A stretch of 64,000 nt of DNA from Erysipelothrix urinaevulpis (GCF_009828835.1 NZ_WTTB01000002.1:124001-188000); one strand, 5' to 3'; positions 17,578-27,657 are shown, counted from the stretch's first letter. Notes: a model not told the origin generated them from the sequence alone. Program-made: numbers and translations.

Positions 17578-19320
17578 ATGAAAAGGATTCCTGAATCCTT
17601 AATTCAAGATATTAGAAATAAGACTGACATTGTTGATTTTATTTCTCGTTATCTTCCTTTAAATCGAAAGGGCAAAAATTATTGGGGTGTTTGCCCTTTT
17701 CATGATGACAATGACCCTTCAATGTCTGTCTCACAAGATAAGCAAATCTATAAGTGTTTTGTTTGTAACCATGGTGGCAATGTTTTTCAATTTGTTCAAG
17801 ACTATGAAAAAATTAATTTTATTGATGCTGTGATTAAAGTAGGGGAATCAATCAACCTTGATTTGTCGGAATATCAAGGAAGCACACCTGAAGTCGACCC
17901 TAAACTTGCACAATACTACACGATTATGGAAGAAGCACAAAGTTTTTTACAATATCAATTAAGAAGTGAGCAAGGCAAAGAAGCTCTTAATCTTCTTTAT
18001 GAGCGGGGTTATAATGATGACATTCTTGAACATTTTGGTGTTGGTGTCGCTTTAACATCGGTTTCATTAAGTAAGTTTTTACTTGCGAAATCATATACTA
18101 GCGATGATCTTGTTGATGTGAACTTAAGTCGATGGATGGATGAAGATTTAAGAGATGTATTTTTTGATCGTTTGATGTTTCCAATTCACAATAAGCATGG
18201 AAAAATTGTCGCTTATTCTGGACGAGCGATTGCTCGTGAATCAACGATAAAATACATTAATACAAGCAATACACCCATTTATGTCAAGGGTGAGGTTGTT
18301 TACAATAGTCACCGTGCTAAAAATCCTGCTCGCCATCAACAATCAATTATTGTTTGTGAAGGGGTAACGGATGTATTTGCTTTCACAATCGCTGGACATG
18401 ATAATGTTGTTTCGTTGCTTGGTGTCGCTGGCACAGACCAACAGATTCAAGAGGTCTCTCAACTGAATAAATCGGTTATTTTAGCCTTTGATGGTGATGG
18501 AGCGGGTCAAGCGGCGACATTTGCGATTGGTAAGAAATTCAAAAGAATGCACTGTGAAGTGCATATATGGTATAATGACAGTGGATTGGATCCTGATGAT
18601 TTACTTAGAGAACATGGTCAATCTGCGATAAGTGATGGTCTTGAAAATAAGATTGCTTGGCTAGATTATGTTATGTACTACGCCATTGGGACCTATGGTT
18701 TAAATTCTTTTGAAAATAAAAAGAAAGTCGCTGAATTTGTTTTAGAAGAATTAAAACATGAAGATCACTTAGCTCAAGATTATTATATGAATCTCATCGC
18801 AGATAAAACCAATTTAGATGTTAGCATTTTATCAGGTATGCTCCATAACAAGCAACAAAAACAAGAACGAAAAATTAGCGTTGTTCAAACGCATAAACAA
18901 CGTCGAATCAGTGCGACAATTCCTGAACAGACGTTGTTGAAACAGATGCTCGGATCTAAGGAAGCGGCCTATCGATATCGCGATGCCTTGGGTTTCTTTA
19001 TTGATGATTCAGCTCAAAATCTAGGGCTACTGATTCTTGATGCATATCGTATAGAAAGCCAAATTCAGGCTGCAGATTTATTATCCAAATCAATGGATGA
19101 AGAAGTTAGAGATCTACTCTTTCATATTGAAGCCAGTACAATACCGAGTGATTTTGATCAAAAAGTTTTTGATGAAAACATTAGAATAATAAAACGTAGG
19201 CTCGATAATATGGGAATGGATCAATTAAAACAAGATTCTATCAACCAGTTTGATATTGGTAATAAAGCTGAAATACTTGTAAAAGCAATCCTAAAGAAAA
19301 GAGAAGGAGAGAATAAATGA
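17578..19320 (+). CDS. dnaG: DNA primase
   Basis: DnaG lays RNA primers at the replication fork. The 580-residue protein has the CHC2 zinc finger at the N-terminus ([10 protein letters not shown] ... CFVCNHGG), a TOPRIM core with [20 protein letters not shown] and DPDDLL, and a helicase-binding C-terminal region. The EGYMDV and GTALT strings common in DnaG read EGVTDV and GVAGTD here, but the metal-binding acidic residues are kept. GGTGAT is 3 bases before the ATG, and the stop overlaps sigA by 4 bases. Confidence 0.95.
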   Translation: MKRIPESLIQDIRNKTDIVDFISRYLPLNRKGKNYWGVCPFHDDNDPSMSVSQDKQIYKCFVCNHGGNVFQFVQDYEKINFIDAVIKVGESINLDLSEYQGSTPEVDPKLAQYYTIMEEAQSFLQYQLRSEQGKEALNLLYERGYNDDILEHFGVGVALTSVSLSKFLLAKSYTSDDLVDVNLSRWMDEDLRDVFFDRLMFPIHNKHGKIVAYSGRAIARESTIKYINTSNTPIYVKGEVVYNSHRAKNPARHQQSIIVCEGVTDVFAFTIAGHDNVVSLLGVAGTDQQIQEVSQLNKSVILAFDGDGAGQAATFAIGKKFKRMHCEVHIWYNDSGLDPDDLLREHGQSAISDGLENKIAWLDYVMYYAIGTYGLNSFENKKKVAEFVLEELKHEDHLAQDYYMNLIADKTNLDVSILSGMLHNKQQKQERKISVVQTHKQRRISATIPEQTLLKQMLGSKEAAYRYRDALGFFIDDSAQNLGLLILDAYRIESQIQAADLLSKSMDEEVRDLLFHIEASTIPSDFDQKVFDENIRIIKRRLDNMGMDQLKQDSINQFDIGNKAEILVKAILKKREGENK

Positions 19321-20663
19321 CACGTAAAAAAGTCCTTACTTTGGATGAAGTAAAAGAAAATTTCTTAAAAGAATTTAATGATAAGCAGTATTTAACAAAT
19401 GAGGAGATTGAAAAAGGGATTAAACATCTTCGTTTATCCGATGATGACTCAGAAGCTTTATTTGAGTGGTTTAGCGATAATGACATTATTATAAGTGATG
19501 ATGGGGTGATTGATGAGGAACCTGTAGACGATGTCGAAGACGTCGGTGATGAATTCTTAGTTGAAGATGGAGAAATTCCATTTGATGATTCAGAGAACAA
19601 GGTTGATTTATCTTCTTATGAAAATGAATTAACAAGTGCTCATCTCGTTAGAATTAATGATCCTGTGAAAATGTATTTGAAAGAAATTGGTCGTGTTAAT
19701 CTACTAGATGCAAAAGATGAACCAGAAATTGCTCGTCGTTATCAAGAAGGGGAACAAGCTAAGGAATTAGTTTATAATCTCTATAAAGAACATGTCTTGG
19801 AAGATATGACCGAGGAAGAGTTCGCTGAACGAGAAATTGAAGATATATTTGGTGAATTAACAGATTTATTCCAAGATGATGAGAATAACTTTAATTATTT
19901 ACAAAACTGTATCACAACTTATTATGATGGTGCTGAAGCTCGTAGGATTTTGATTTCAGCAAACCTTCGATTAGTTGTATCCATTGCAAAAAAATATGTT
20001 GGTCGTGGGATGTTATTCTTGGATTTAATTCAAGAAGGAAATATGGGATTAGTAAAAGCTGTCGAGAAATTTGATTATACAAAAGGATTTAAATTTTCAA
20101 CCTATGCAACTTGGTGGATTCGTCAAGCAATTACACGCGCAATTGCTGACCAAGCCCGTACAATTCGTATTCCAGTGCACATGGTTGAGACGATTAATAA
20201 GTTAACCCGTATCCAACGTTCATTAGTTCAAACCTTAGGGCGTGAACCAACACCTGAAGAAATTGCAGCTGAAATGGAAAATATGACACCTGAAAAAGTA
20301 CTTGAAATTCAAAAAATCGCATTGGATCCAGTGTCATTAGAAACGCCGATTGGTGAAGAAGATGATTCACACCTTGGTGATTTCATTGAAGATAAAGAAG
20401 CTTTATCACCGAGTGATTTCGCAAATAATGAACTTTTAAAACAAGAAATCGATATGGTTCTTGAGGGTCTAACTGAACGCGAAGAAAAAGTCTTGCGTTT
20501 ACGTTTTGGACTTGAAGATGGCCGCACTAGAACGTTAGAAGAAGTTGGACGTGAGTTTGATGTTACGCGTGAGCGTATCCGTCAGATCGAAGCGAAAGCC
20601 CTTCGCAAATTAAAACATCCAACACGTTCAAAACGTTTACGTGATTTTATGGACAAACAATGA
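19317..20663 (+). CDS. sigA: primary sigma factor SigA (RpoD)
   Basis: The housekeeping sigma factor, 448 residues. A short acidic region 1.1-like N-terminus is followed by region 1.2 ([11 protein letters not shown], about 115-125). Regions 2 to 4 begin at [15 protein letters not shown] (about 215) and contain [41 protein letters not shown] and [17 protein letters not shown]. An acidic segment of about 55 residues (about 151-207) replaces the roughly 15-residue linker usual between 1.2 and 2.1 in Bacillus SigA. It overlaps dnaG by 4 bases in the classic macromolecular-synthesis order. Confidence 0.97.
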   Translation: MTRKKVLTLDEVKENFLKEFNDKQYLTNEEIEKGIKHLRLSDDDSEALFEWFSDNDIIISDDGVIDEEPVDDVEDVGDEFLVEDGEIPFDDSENKVDLSSYENELTSAHLVRINDPVKMYLKEIGRVNLLDAKDEPEIARRYQEGEQAKELVYNLYKEHVLEDMTEEEFAEREIEDIFGELTDLFQDDENNFNYLQNCITTYYDGAEARRILISANLRLVVSIAKKYVGRGMLFLDLIQEGNMGLVKAVEKFDYTKGFKFSTYATWWIRQAITRAIADQARTIRIPVHMVETINKLTRIQRSLVQTLGREPTPEEIAAEMENMTPEKVLEIQKIALDPVSLETPIGEEDDSHLGDFIEDKEALSPSDFANNELLKQEIDMVLEGLTEREEKVLRLRFGLEDGRTRTLEEVGREFDVTRERIRQIEAKALRKLKHPTRSKRLRDFMDKQ

Positions 20664-21319
20664 TAAAGATTTCAAATAGACTGCAAGCCATCGGAGCACT
20701 CGTACCCGATGGCTCTGTTTTGGTTGATATTGGGACTGATCATGGGTTGTTGATGCTGCATCTATTAGAAGAAGAAAAAATACAGTTTGCATATGGTTTG
20801 GATATTGCCAAAGAACCATTAGAATCTGCAGCACAAAATTTGAAGGCCTATCCAATGTACAGTGATAAAGTTCATTTAATCTTGAGTGATGGTTTAAAAT
20901 CGTTTGATAATGATGCTAATTGCTTTGTTATGGCAGGCATGGGTGGCGAAACGATTCGAGATATTATTCAGGCGTATGACTTCAAAGCGAATGATACTTT
21001 GATTATACAAGCCAATTCAAAATTATTTCTATTGAGAAAGTTTTTGAATCGTCATAATTTCGACATCATAGACGAAGTGTTTATCGAAGATAATGGTAAG
21101 TACTATACATTTATCAAAGCAATCAAAGATAATTGTGGCGGATTATCTGAGGAGAGTTTGGTATTAGGACCCGTTTTGACTGAAAAAAAAGAGCCGCTTT
21201 ATCTCGACTATCTTAATCAAAGGCAAAAACATCTCCAAACTATCACACAATTTAATAAAGAAGTCAAACACGAATATGATATAATAAAAAAGTACTTAAA
21301 GAGGTGTAATTATGAATGA
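20660..21319 (+). CDS. trmK: tRNA (adenine22-N1)-methyltransferase
   Basis: TrmK methylates A22 of tRNA using S-adenosylmethionine. The 219-residue protein starts with the family pattern [13 protein letters not shown], then the SAM-binding [12 protein letters not shown], and [11 protein letters not shown] near residue 95. It overlaps sigA by 4 bases and the helicase gene by 8 bases. Following sigA is its position in many Firmicutes. Confidence 0.93.
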   Translation: MIKISNRLQAIGALVPDGSVLVDIGTDHGLLMLHLLEEEKIQFAYGLDIAKEPLESAAQNLKAYPMYSDKVHLILSDGLKSFDNDANCFVMAGMGGETIRDIIQAYDFKANDTLIIQANSKLFLLRKFLNRHNFDIIDEVFIEDNGKYYTFIKAIKDNCGGLSEESLVLGPVLTEKKEPLYLDYLNQRQKHLQTITQFNKEVKHEYDIIKKYLKRCNYE

Positions 21320-22640
21320 ATTTAATCAACAATTTAGAAAAACAATGAATTTTGTTAAGTTAACAAAAGTTCAAGAAGAAGTTTTGGAGAAAGTAACACT
21401 GAAACGAGACATGGTGGTACGATCAGATACTGGAACAGGAAAGACCCATGCTTTCCTTTTTGCAATTGGAGAGCGTATTGACCTCGAATTGAAGCAAACT
21501 CAAGCTATCATTCTTGCGCCAACACGTGAGTTAGCAATGCAGATTTATGATTTTGCAAAAGATATGCAGAAAGTTGACGATGCGCTAACCATTGATCTAG
21601 CGATAGGTGGGATGGATAACAATCGTCTTCAAACAAAATTAGAAAAACAACCCCATATTATCATTAGTACGCCTGGTAAATTCTTAGATATATTATCAAT
21701 GAAACTGATCCGCTTGGATTATGTTCAATTGTTAATTTTAGATGAGATGGATATGATGCTCGATTATGGGTTCATTGAAGATGTTAATAGCATCGCAAAT
21801 CATTTTAAAAATGATACCAATCTGTACCTTTTTTCAGCAACTCTACCTCATGGTTTACGAAGTTTCATTAAACGTTATTTACGAAATCATCTTGAAATTA
21901 CGGTGGAAAAAGATGAAATGATGAAGCCTCAGATCGACCATATTTTAATTAATCATCGCCACCGTGACATTCACGAAGAATTGTTGAATTTGATAACAAG
22001 TATTAATCCATTATTAGGAATTATATTTGTTAATACCAAAGATCAAGCGCAAGAAATCGCTCGTTTCCTTCAAGAATACGGCATTAATTGTGTTGAAATT
22101 CATGGTGGACTTCAAGACCGTCGTCGTAAACAAGTGTTGCGTGAAATCAAGAACTCTAAAGTTGAATTCATTGTAGCATCTGATTTAGCGGCGAGAGGGA
22201 TCGATTTACCTGAAATTTCTCATGTCATAAACATAGGGTTGCCAAGTCATGATTTGTCGTTTTATACACACCGTTCAGGTCGTACAGGGCGTTCTGGAAG
22301 GCAAGGTTATGCGATAAGTCTAGTTTCTGACAAAGATGAGTCAGCAATTCGTCGTTTGATGAAGGAAGGGATTCACTTTGAATATAAACGCGTTACTGAG
22401 GATGGGCTTGTTGATGCACGACCATTTATCCACACAAGAACTCGTCAAAAATCCGTTGATCCTGAAGTTGTGAAAATTTTAAATAGAAAAAACAAAAAAG
22501 TAAAACCAGGCTATAAAAAGAAACGACAACAAGAAATTCAAAGAATTCAAAGTCAAAATCGACGCGCAAAAATTAGAGAAGATATCCGTAAACAGAAAAA
22601 AGAGAGAGCCAAACAAAAACAACGCGAATTTGATGTATAA
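21312..22640 (+). CDS. DEAD-box RNA helicase, CshB-like (DEMD motif)
   Basis: An ATP-dependent RNA helicase of 442 residues, resembling CshB by sequence and by position after trmK. Motifs in order: SDTGTGKT (about 38-45), APTRELAMQ, STPGK, motif II as DEMD (144-147) in place of DEAD, SATLPHG, ASDLAARGIDLP and HRSGRTGRSG. The tail from about residue 395 is very rich in Lys, Arg and Gln and should bind RNA. AGAGGTG precedes the ATG. Confidence 0.92.
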   Translation: MNEFNQQFRKTMNFVKLTKVQEEVLEKVTLKRDMVVRSDTGTGKTHAFLFAIGERIDLELKQTQAIILAPTRELAMQIYDFAKDMQKVDDALTIDLAIGGMDNNRLQTKLEKQPHIIISTPGKFLDILSMKLIRLDYVQLLILDEMDMMLDYGFIEDVNSIANHFKNDTNLYLFSATLPHGLRSFIKRYLRNHLEITVEKDEMMKPQIDHILINHRHRDIHEELLNLITSINPLLGIIFVNTKDQAQEIARFLQEYGINCVEIHGGLQDRRRKQVLREIKNSKVEFIVASDLAARGIDLPEISHVINIGLPSHDLSFYTHRSGRTGRSGRQGYAISLVSDKDESAIRRLMKEGIHFEYKRVTEDGLVDARPFIHTRTRQKSVDPEVVKILNRKNKKVKPGYKKKRQQEIQRIQSQNRRAKIREDIRKQKKERAKQKQREFDV

Positions 22641-22651
22641 GGAGTATGGGC

Positions 22652-24688
22652 ATGAAGAATTTATTCAAAAAAACTGATGTCACCAACTACGACGGAAGCA
22701 GTGAACATTTAAAAAAAGAACAGAGTCTTAAGAAAACAATTGATATTCGACTCAAGATTTTTATGATGGTTCTCGTTGGTTTGGCCAGTGTTCTGGTCTA
22801 TCGACTTTATCAAATTCAAATTGTCGATGCCGATCATTACATTGATTTGTTGGAAAAATCTCACATCCCAAGTATTGGTATGGCGACGATGCGAGGCGAG
22901 TTTTTTGACCGTAACGGTGAGGTCCTCGTTTCAAATAAACCTATTAATTCTATTACATACTATCCTCCTAGCGGTGTTGATGCTGAAGAACGTTGGAAAG
23001 TTGCTCAAAACATTGTTAAAAGTTTCAAAGTTGAGGACGATTTAACAGAAGGGGATTTAAAAAATCTTTGGCTTTATTTGAATGAAAACGGAAAATCATT
23101 AATTACGGATAAAGAAGTTGAAGAGTATAAAGATAACAAACTCTCAGAAAAAGACATTGATTATTTGAAACAATCACGAATAACCAAAGAAATGATGGAT
23201 TCTTTGTCAGAGAATGATCGAAAAACCTTTAAAATATTCTATGCAATGGGAACATCAACAGCATCTCAGTCAGCGATTGTTTTGGAAGAAGCAACAGAGA
23301 AAGATATTGCATATTTATCTGAAAACAAAGATTTATTTCCAGGCTTCTCTTTTATTACCAACTGGGAGCGCGAACACAATAAGAAAATCGGTCTTTCTTC
23401 ACTGATTGGAAACGTCAGTGATATTTCATCTGAAAAACTAGATTACTATTTAGCAGACGGATATCAACTAAACGATAAAGTTGGAAGTTATGGTTTGGAA
23501 TACCAATATGAAGACTTATTATCAGGTGTGAAGAGTCATTACTCAATCGACGGTAGTGATCGTCAATTAAATATGATCAAAGAAGGCCGTAAAGGGTATG
23601 ATTTAAACATGAGTCTTGATTTTAAGCTACAACAAGACATTGAAAAAGTACTCCAGGAAACAATGGAGTCGGTTAAAAACGACCCACGTAGAAAGCCGTT
23701 TAAAGAGATGCAGATGGTTGTAAGTGATCCAAGGACAGGAGATGTCTTAGGGTTAGCGGCAATGAAACGTGATGATAAAGGGAAATACTATAATGATCCC
23801 CAAACACTCATGCTTGATGGTTTTCCATTAGGATCTACCATCAAAGGCGCTACAGTTTATATGGGGCTTGATCAAGGGGTTATGAAACAAGGCGAAATCA
23901 TTAATGATACACCTATGTATATCGCCGGAACACCACCCCGACACTCTTTTATGAACTTAGGTCCTGTTGATGACATAAAATCATTACAATTATCAAGTAA
24001 TATTTATATGTTTGAGGTTGCAATGCGTCTAGGAGGCTATCGTTATGTCCCCAATGCGCCATTGAGAATTGAAAATCCTGATGATACTTATCAACTCATG
24101 AGAAATTACTATAGTCAATTTGGATTGGGTGTTAAAACACAAATTGACTATCCTAGAGAAGAACTTGCTTTTAAAGGTTCGACTGAACAAGCGGGATCAC
24201 TTTTAGATTTTTCAATTGGCCAATTTGATAACTACAATGCAATGCAATTAAACCAATATATCGCAACCCTTGCGAATGGTGGATATCGTTTAAAACCAAG
24301 GCTTGTTCGTGAAGCTGTATCACGCGATAACCAGTCGGTTGTTTATGAAAATCAAGTTGAGATTTTGAATACCTTAGAAAATGAAGAAGCGACACAAAGA
24401 GTACGAGAAGGAATGAGACGTTGTGTTATCACAGGAAACTGTGGACCTATTATGTCTGCATCTTATACCTCTGGTGCAAAAACAGGAACGGCACAAGATT
24501 ACCTTGCTGAGTATAATGGCGTTGTCCGTCATAATACATTTGTCGCTTTTGCACCATTTGATAATCCTGAGATTGCTGTAAGTTGTATTGCGCCCTATAC
24601 TTATCTTGAAAGTGGAGGTGGAGCACTGACGAACCTTTGCTCTGTAGCAACGAAGAAAGTTATGGATAACTATATGAATTCTAGATAA
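22652..24688 (+). CDS. class B penicillin-binding protein (PBP2 type)
   Basis: A peptidoglycan transpeptidase of 678 residues, anchored by one helix (about 30-52) with the rest outside the membrane. The dimerisation region has RGEFFDRNGEVL. All three active-site motifs are intact: S395-T-I-K, S448-S-N and K610-T-G. ATG 22652 is 7 bases after AAGGAG; the upstream ATG 22646 is too close. It resembles PBP2 of the elongation machinery, but PBP2 and PBP3 types are hard to separate by eye. An insert between residues about 110 and 215 is highly charged. Confidence 0.9.
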   Translation: MKNLFKKTDVTNYDGSSEHLKKEQSLKKTIDIRLKIFMMVLVGLASVLVYRLYQIQIVDADHYIDLLEKSHIPSIGMATMRGEFFDRNGEVLVSNKPINSITYYPPSGVDAEERWKVAQNIVKSFKVEDDLTEGDLKNLWLYLNENGKSLITDKEVEEYKDNKLSEKDIDYLKQSRITKEMMDSLSENDRKTFKIFYAMGTSTASQSAIVLEEATEKDIAYLSENKDLFPGFSFITNWEREHNKKIGLSSLIGNVSDISSEKLDYYLADGYQLNDKVGSYGLEYQYEDLLSGVKSHYSIDGSDRQLNMIKEGRKGYDLNMSLDFKLQQDIEKVLQETMESVKNDPRRKPFKEMQMVVSDPRTGDVLGLAAMKRDDKGKYYNDPQTLMLDGFPLGSTIKGATVYMGLDQGVMKQGEIINDTPMYIAGTPPRHSFMNLGPVDDIKSLQLSSNIYMFEVAMRLGGYRYVPNAPLRIENPDDTYQLMRNYYSQFGLGVKTQIDYPREELAFKGSTEQAGSLLDFSIGQFDNYNAMQLNQYIATLANGGYRLKPRLVREAVSRDNQSVVYENQVEILNTLENEEATQRVREGMRRCVITGNCGPIMSASYTSGAKTGTAQDYLAEYNGVVRHNTFVAFAPFDNPEIAVSCIAPYTYLESGGGALTNLCSVATKKVMDNYMNSR

Positions 24689-24692
24689 TCTG

Positions 24693-24701
24693 TGTTATAA
24701 T
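24693..24701 (+). promoter_or_regulatory. extended -10 promoter of rpmG
   Basis: TGtTATAAT at 24693-24701 lies just after the pbp gene, 40 bases before the rpmG ATG. The -35 region is poor, as expected for an extended -10 promoter. Confidence 0.65.
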
Positions 24702-24740
24702 GTTTAAGCAAATTAGAAAATGAACAAATGGAGGTAAGAC

Positions 24741-24890
24741 ATGAGAGCACAAGCTATTTTAAAATGTACAGAATGTGGAATGGAAAACTACCACACAAGT
24801 CGTAATAAATCAATTCATCAAGAACGTATGGAAGTTACAAAATACTGTCCAAAAGATCGTAAACATACGCTTCATAAAGAAAAAAAATAA
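24741..24890 (+). CDS. rpmG: 50S ribosomal protein L33
   Basis: A 49-residue ribosomal protein with GGAGGT upstream of the ATG. The sequence MRAQAILKCTECGMENY and later YCPKDRKHTLHKEKK matches L33. Zinc-ribbon cysteines are partly present: a CTEC pair at the front but only one Cys (YCPK) in the rear knuckle, so it is intermediate between zinc-binding and zinc-free forms. It is transcribed alone between its promoter and a terminator that overlaps its stop. Confidence 0.93.
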   Translation: MRAQAILKCTECGMENYHTSRNKSIHQERMEVTKYCPKDRKHTLHKEKK

Positions 24891-24907
24891 GCCCATGGCT
24901 TATTTTT
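24886..24907 (+). terminator. terminator of rpmG
   Basis: An 8-bp perfect stem, AATAAGCC/GGCTTATT, with a CAT loop and a short T tail; its left arm contains the rpmG stop codon. Confidence 0.85.
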
Positions 24908-24919
24908 AATATCTAAACT

Positions 24920-25552
24920 ATGAAAATAGAAACCTTAAGTATGGGCTATGCGGGCAGTAATACTTATTTGCTTAGTATTCAAGAGAAGATGATTGTCATT
25001 GATCCTTGCCTTGATCCTGGCAATAATAGTGATACTTTACTCAAAGCGATTGGGAATAAAAACGTTTTAGCCGTATTACTAACCCATGCACATTTTGATC
25101 ACATTTCGGCAGTAGATGTGATTTGTGAAACATATAATTGTGATGTTTATTTAAACGAACATGAACACGATTTTCTTGCAAACCCTGAACTAAATCTTTC
25201 AACCATGACGCCTGATCGTGTTGCATTAGAAACGAAGGCTAAGAAAATGGTAGTTGGAAACCATTCAATTGGACCATTTAACTTTGAAGCAATGATGACA
25301 ACTGGTCATACAGCCCATTCAATGTCTTACAGATTTGATAAAAAGATTTTTGATGGTGACTTTATTTTTGCAGGTTCAATTGGCCGATGTGATTTACCAA
25401 GTGGGGACATGAACACAATGATTGCTTCCGTTAAAAAATTCGATGAAAAATATAAAGATAAATCGATTATTTTATATCCTGGACATGGACCCAAGACAGA
25501 GTATGGTTTTGAGCGTTTAAATAATCCTTATGTCAAACAATTTATCAAGTAA
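24920..25552 (+). CDS. metallo-beta-lactamase-fold hydrolase (glyoxalase II-like)
   Basis: A cytoplasmic metallohydrolase of 210 residues, probably a thiolester hydrolase like YqgX of Bacillus, which also lies near comG. All metal ligands are present: THAHFDH near residue 56, TGHTAHS, DGDFIFAG and YPGHGP. There is no Shine-Dalgarno; the start lies 12 bases after the rpmG terminator and 8 bases after a TAATAT hexamer (24907-24912), so a leaderless mRNA is possible. The substrate is not evident. Confidence 0.88.
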   Translation: MKIETLSMGYAGSNTYLLSIQEKMIVIDPCLDPGNNSDTLLKAIGNKNVLAVLLTHAHFDHISAVDVICETYNCDVYLNEHEHDFLANPELNLSTMTPDRVALETKAKKMVVGNHSIGPFNFEAMMTTGHTAHSMSYRFDKKIFDGDFIFAGSIGRCDLPSGDMNTMIASVKKFDEKYKDKSIILYPGHGPKTEYGFERLNNPYVKQFIK

Positions 25553-25578
25553 AGATCACCGTGTGTGGTCTTTTTTTT
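25553..25578 (+). terminator. terminator after the metallo-hydrolase gene
   Basis: AGATCAC/GTGGTCT stem (one G-T pair) with a CGTGT loop and eight T, starting directly after the stop codon. Confidence 0.85.
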
Positions 25579-25611
25579 AGGAATTTAGAAGAAGTGACCA
25601 TACTTTAAATC

Positions 25612-26496
25612 ATGAAACATACACATATTCAATTTAATGAATTACTAAATCATATGATTAAGCAAAAAATTAGTGATTGTCATTTTAATTTTTCTAAATC
25701 AAAGCAAACCGTAACACTTCGTCGACACAAGAAACGTATAGAAGGGGATACAAATGAGTGGGGTTTGAAAGTATTTGACTTTTTAAAATTCAAAAGTAAG
25801 CTTGATTTAAACATTAATGAAAAACCACAAACAGGCGTCTTTGAATACTATCATGACAATCATGTATATTTTTGTCGTTTTGCATTGCTAGAAAGCTATT
25901 ATCGAAAATCAGCTGTACTAAGGATTTTGAATCTAAAACACTTCGATTCTTTTGAGAGTTTAACAAAAGGGCAGTTAACGATGCAAACACTTCAGAAAAT
26001 TCAACACGGTATTATTTTATTTTGTGGTATTACTGGCAGTGGTAAATCGACAACTCAATTCTATTTTTTAAAATCCCTAAAAGAGAAACAGTGTTATATC
26101 ATTGAAAACCCAATTGAAATAGTCGATGAACAACTTACTCAAATTGACCTACAAACACAAAGTTTGAGTATTGACGAAATTGTCAGCCAATTACTAAGGC
26201 ATGATCCTGATGTGATTAGTTTGGGTGAAGTTCGTTCAAGTCATGAATTAGGTTCACTCATCCGAGCTGGATTATCAGGTCACATGGTAACAACGACACT
26301 TCATAGCGGATCAATTGAGCAGACAATTGCGCGTTTACTCGATTTAGGAGCAAAGCCCTATGAAATAGAACATGTACTCCAAGCCATTGTATTTCAAACA
26401 CTTACAATAAATCAAAAAGGGGAGGTTATTGTTGACTTTAAAGTCTATCGTCAAAAAGAAATTAAACAAAAACTACAATCAAAAGGTTTTATCTAG
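25612..26496 (+). CDS. comGA: competence pilus assembly ATPase ComGA
   Basis: The cytoplasmic secretion/assembly ATPase of the transformation pilus. Its 294 residues are shorter than usual because the N-terminal domain is reduced. Walker A is GITGSGKST near residue 142, the acidic box includes DVISLGEVRSS near residue 202, and the histidine box is SGHMVTTTLHSGS. The usual GEIRDxETA reads GEVRSSHEL. It begins 33 bases after a terminator and has no Shine-Dalgarno or recognisable promoter. Its last 65 bases also encode the start of comGB. Confidence 0.9.
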   Translation: MKHTHIQFNELLNHMIKQKISDCHFNFSKSKQTVTLRRHKKRIEGDTNEWGLKVFDFLKFKSKLDLNINEKPQTGVFEYYHDNHVYFCRFALLESYYRKSAVLRILNLKHFDSFESLTKGQLTMQTLQKIQHGIILFCGITGSGKSTTQFYFLKSLKEKQCYIIENPIEIVDEQLTQIDLQTQSLSIDEIVSQLLRHDPDVISLGEVRSSHELGSLIRAGLSGHMVTTTLHSGSIEQTIARLLDLGAKPYEIEHVLQAIVFQTLTINQKGEVIVDFKVYRQKEIKQKLQSKGFI

Positions 26497-27373
26497 AGTT
26501 TGCCTTTATGTTAATACCGGCTATCCTTTTAGACATATTTGCAATCGATTGAAATTAAATGTTGAGAATTTAACAGATTATCTCTTGAGCATCAATCAAC
26601 AAAGTGAAGATTTACTCAAGGTTCTTGATGCTTTAACGCTTTTACACTTTTATCAGTGGAAGCAATCATTTCATGAAAAGCTTCAAAAAGAATATTTACT
26701 TAAGGGGCTTTATCCCAGTCTTTTGCTGTTTGCATATTTGCTTTTAATTTTAGTTTATAAGCTAAGTTTTTTTCCAAAAGTCCTCGATATATTAGGACAA
26801 GACATTAATGGTTCTTTCATGGTCACAAGACTCAACTGTCGAGCGAACCTTCACATACTTAATTTAGTGTTCATCACGGTGATATTAGGCTGTCTTATTT
26901 ATATTTCAAAGGCAAAGGATTTAAGGGTTATGCTCTACATACGCTTTCATAAGACTAAGCTATATCAATCGGTTAAGAGCTATTGGTCATTTACCTTCAC
27001 GCTCTATTATTTAAGTCTTTATCGCAGCGGTTTAGACAGTACAACCATATATCAAGTCTTATCAATGATGGCAATTCCGCTTCCTGCACAGTGGTTAAAT
27101 TCACAGTTAGAACATTCTTATTTGAAAGGAAAACCATGGGATATTGAGTATCTTGATGATTTTCTTCGTTATACCATTGAACAATCAAATACTAAAAAAG
27201 AACTCATACAAAATTTAGAAAAATACTTAGATACAACCATCGTTGTTTTAAATAAAAAATTCAGCCGATGCATTCTATTCTTGAAAGGAGTTATAATATT
27301 TTGGATTATCGCACTCATAAGCATATATTATCAAAGCATTTATTTACCCCTGCAAATATTACAGACTTTGTAG
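26432..27373 (+). CDS. comGB: competence pilus membrane platform protein ComGB
   Basis: The inner-membrane platform protein of the competence pilus (PilC/GspF family), about 313 residues. Three hydrophobic helices are visible (about residues 91-115, 145-165 and 287-310), with two cytoplasmic helical domains between. The start is TTG 26432, 6 bases after a perfect AAGGGGAGG located inside comGA; TTG 26429 is the alternative. The overlap with comGA is therefore about 65 bases, far longer than elsewhere in this window. Similarity to known ComGB is weak, so the name rests partly on position. Confidence 0.8.
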   Translation: MTLKSIVKKKLNKNYNQKVLSRVCLYVNTGYPFRHICNRLKLNVENLTDYLLSINQQSEDLLKVLDALTLLHFYQWKQSFHEKLQKEYLLKGLYPSLLLFAYLLLILVYKLSFFPKVLDILGQDINGSFMVTRLNCRANLHILNLVFITVILGCLIYISKAKDLRVMLYIRFHKTKLYQSVKSYWSFTFTLYYLSLYRSGLDSTTIYQVLSMMAIPLPAQWLNSQLEHSYLKGKPWDIEYLDDFLRYTIEQSNTKKELIQNLEKYLDTTIVVLNKKFSRCILFLKGVIIFWIIALISIYYQSIYLPLQILQTL

Positions 27374-27657
27374 GTGAAGCTTTTACCATGATGGAAATGA
27401 TTTTAGTCATGTCTGTTATCGTTGTTTTATTTCTTTTAACTATCCCAAACATCCAATCAACCATGACCGTTGTGAATGATAAAGGATGCAACGCACAAAA
27501 AAAGGTTGTTGATGCAGCGATTTTACAATACAAATTGAAATACGATGAGATTCCAAGTTCAGTTCAACAATTAATTGAAGCAGGATTTATACGAGAACGA
27601 CAAGCAAAATGTCACGATGGAAAAGGGATCAGTGTTGTGAATGGTCAAGCACAATGA
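27301..27657 (+). CDS. comGC: major competence pseudopilin ComGC
   Basis: The main subunit of the competence pilus, 118 residues with TTG 27301 as start, 10 bases after AAAGGAG. The prepilin motif AFTMMEM (E at +5) is followed by a hydrophobic helix and the IPN turn. The residue before the cleavage site is Ala, where Gly is usual, and the leader is long (about 27 residues). The two cysteines of ComGC (DKGC and QAKC) are kept. The leader region overlaps the end of comGB by 73 bases. A reading from ATG 27268 is possible but has no binding site. Confidence 0.85.
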   Translation: MDYRTHKHILSKHLFTPANITDFVGEAFTMMEMILVMSVIVVLFLLTIPNIQSTMTVVNDKGCNAQKKVVDAAILQYKLKYDEIPSSVQQLIEAGFIRERQAKCHDGKGISVVNGQAQ

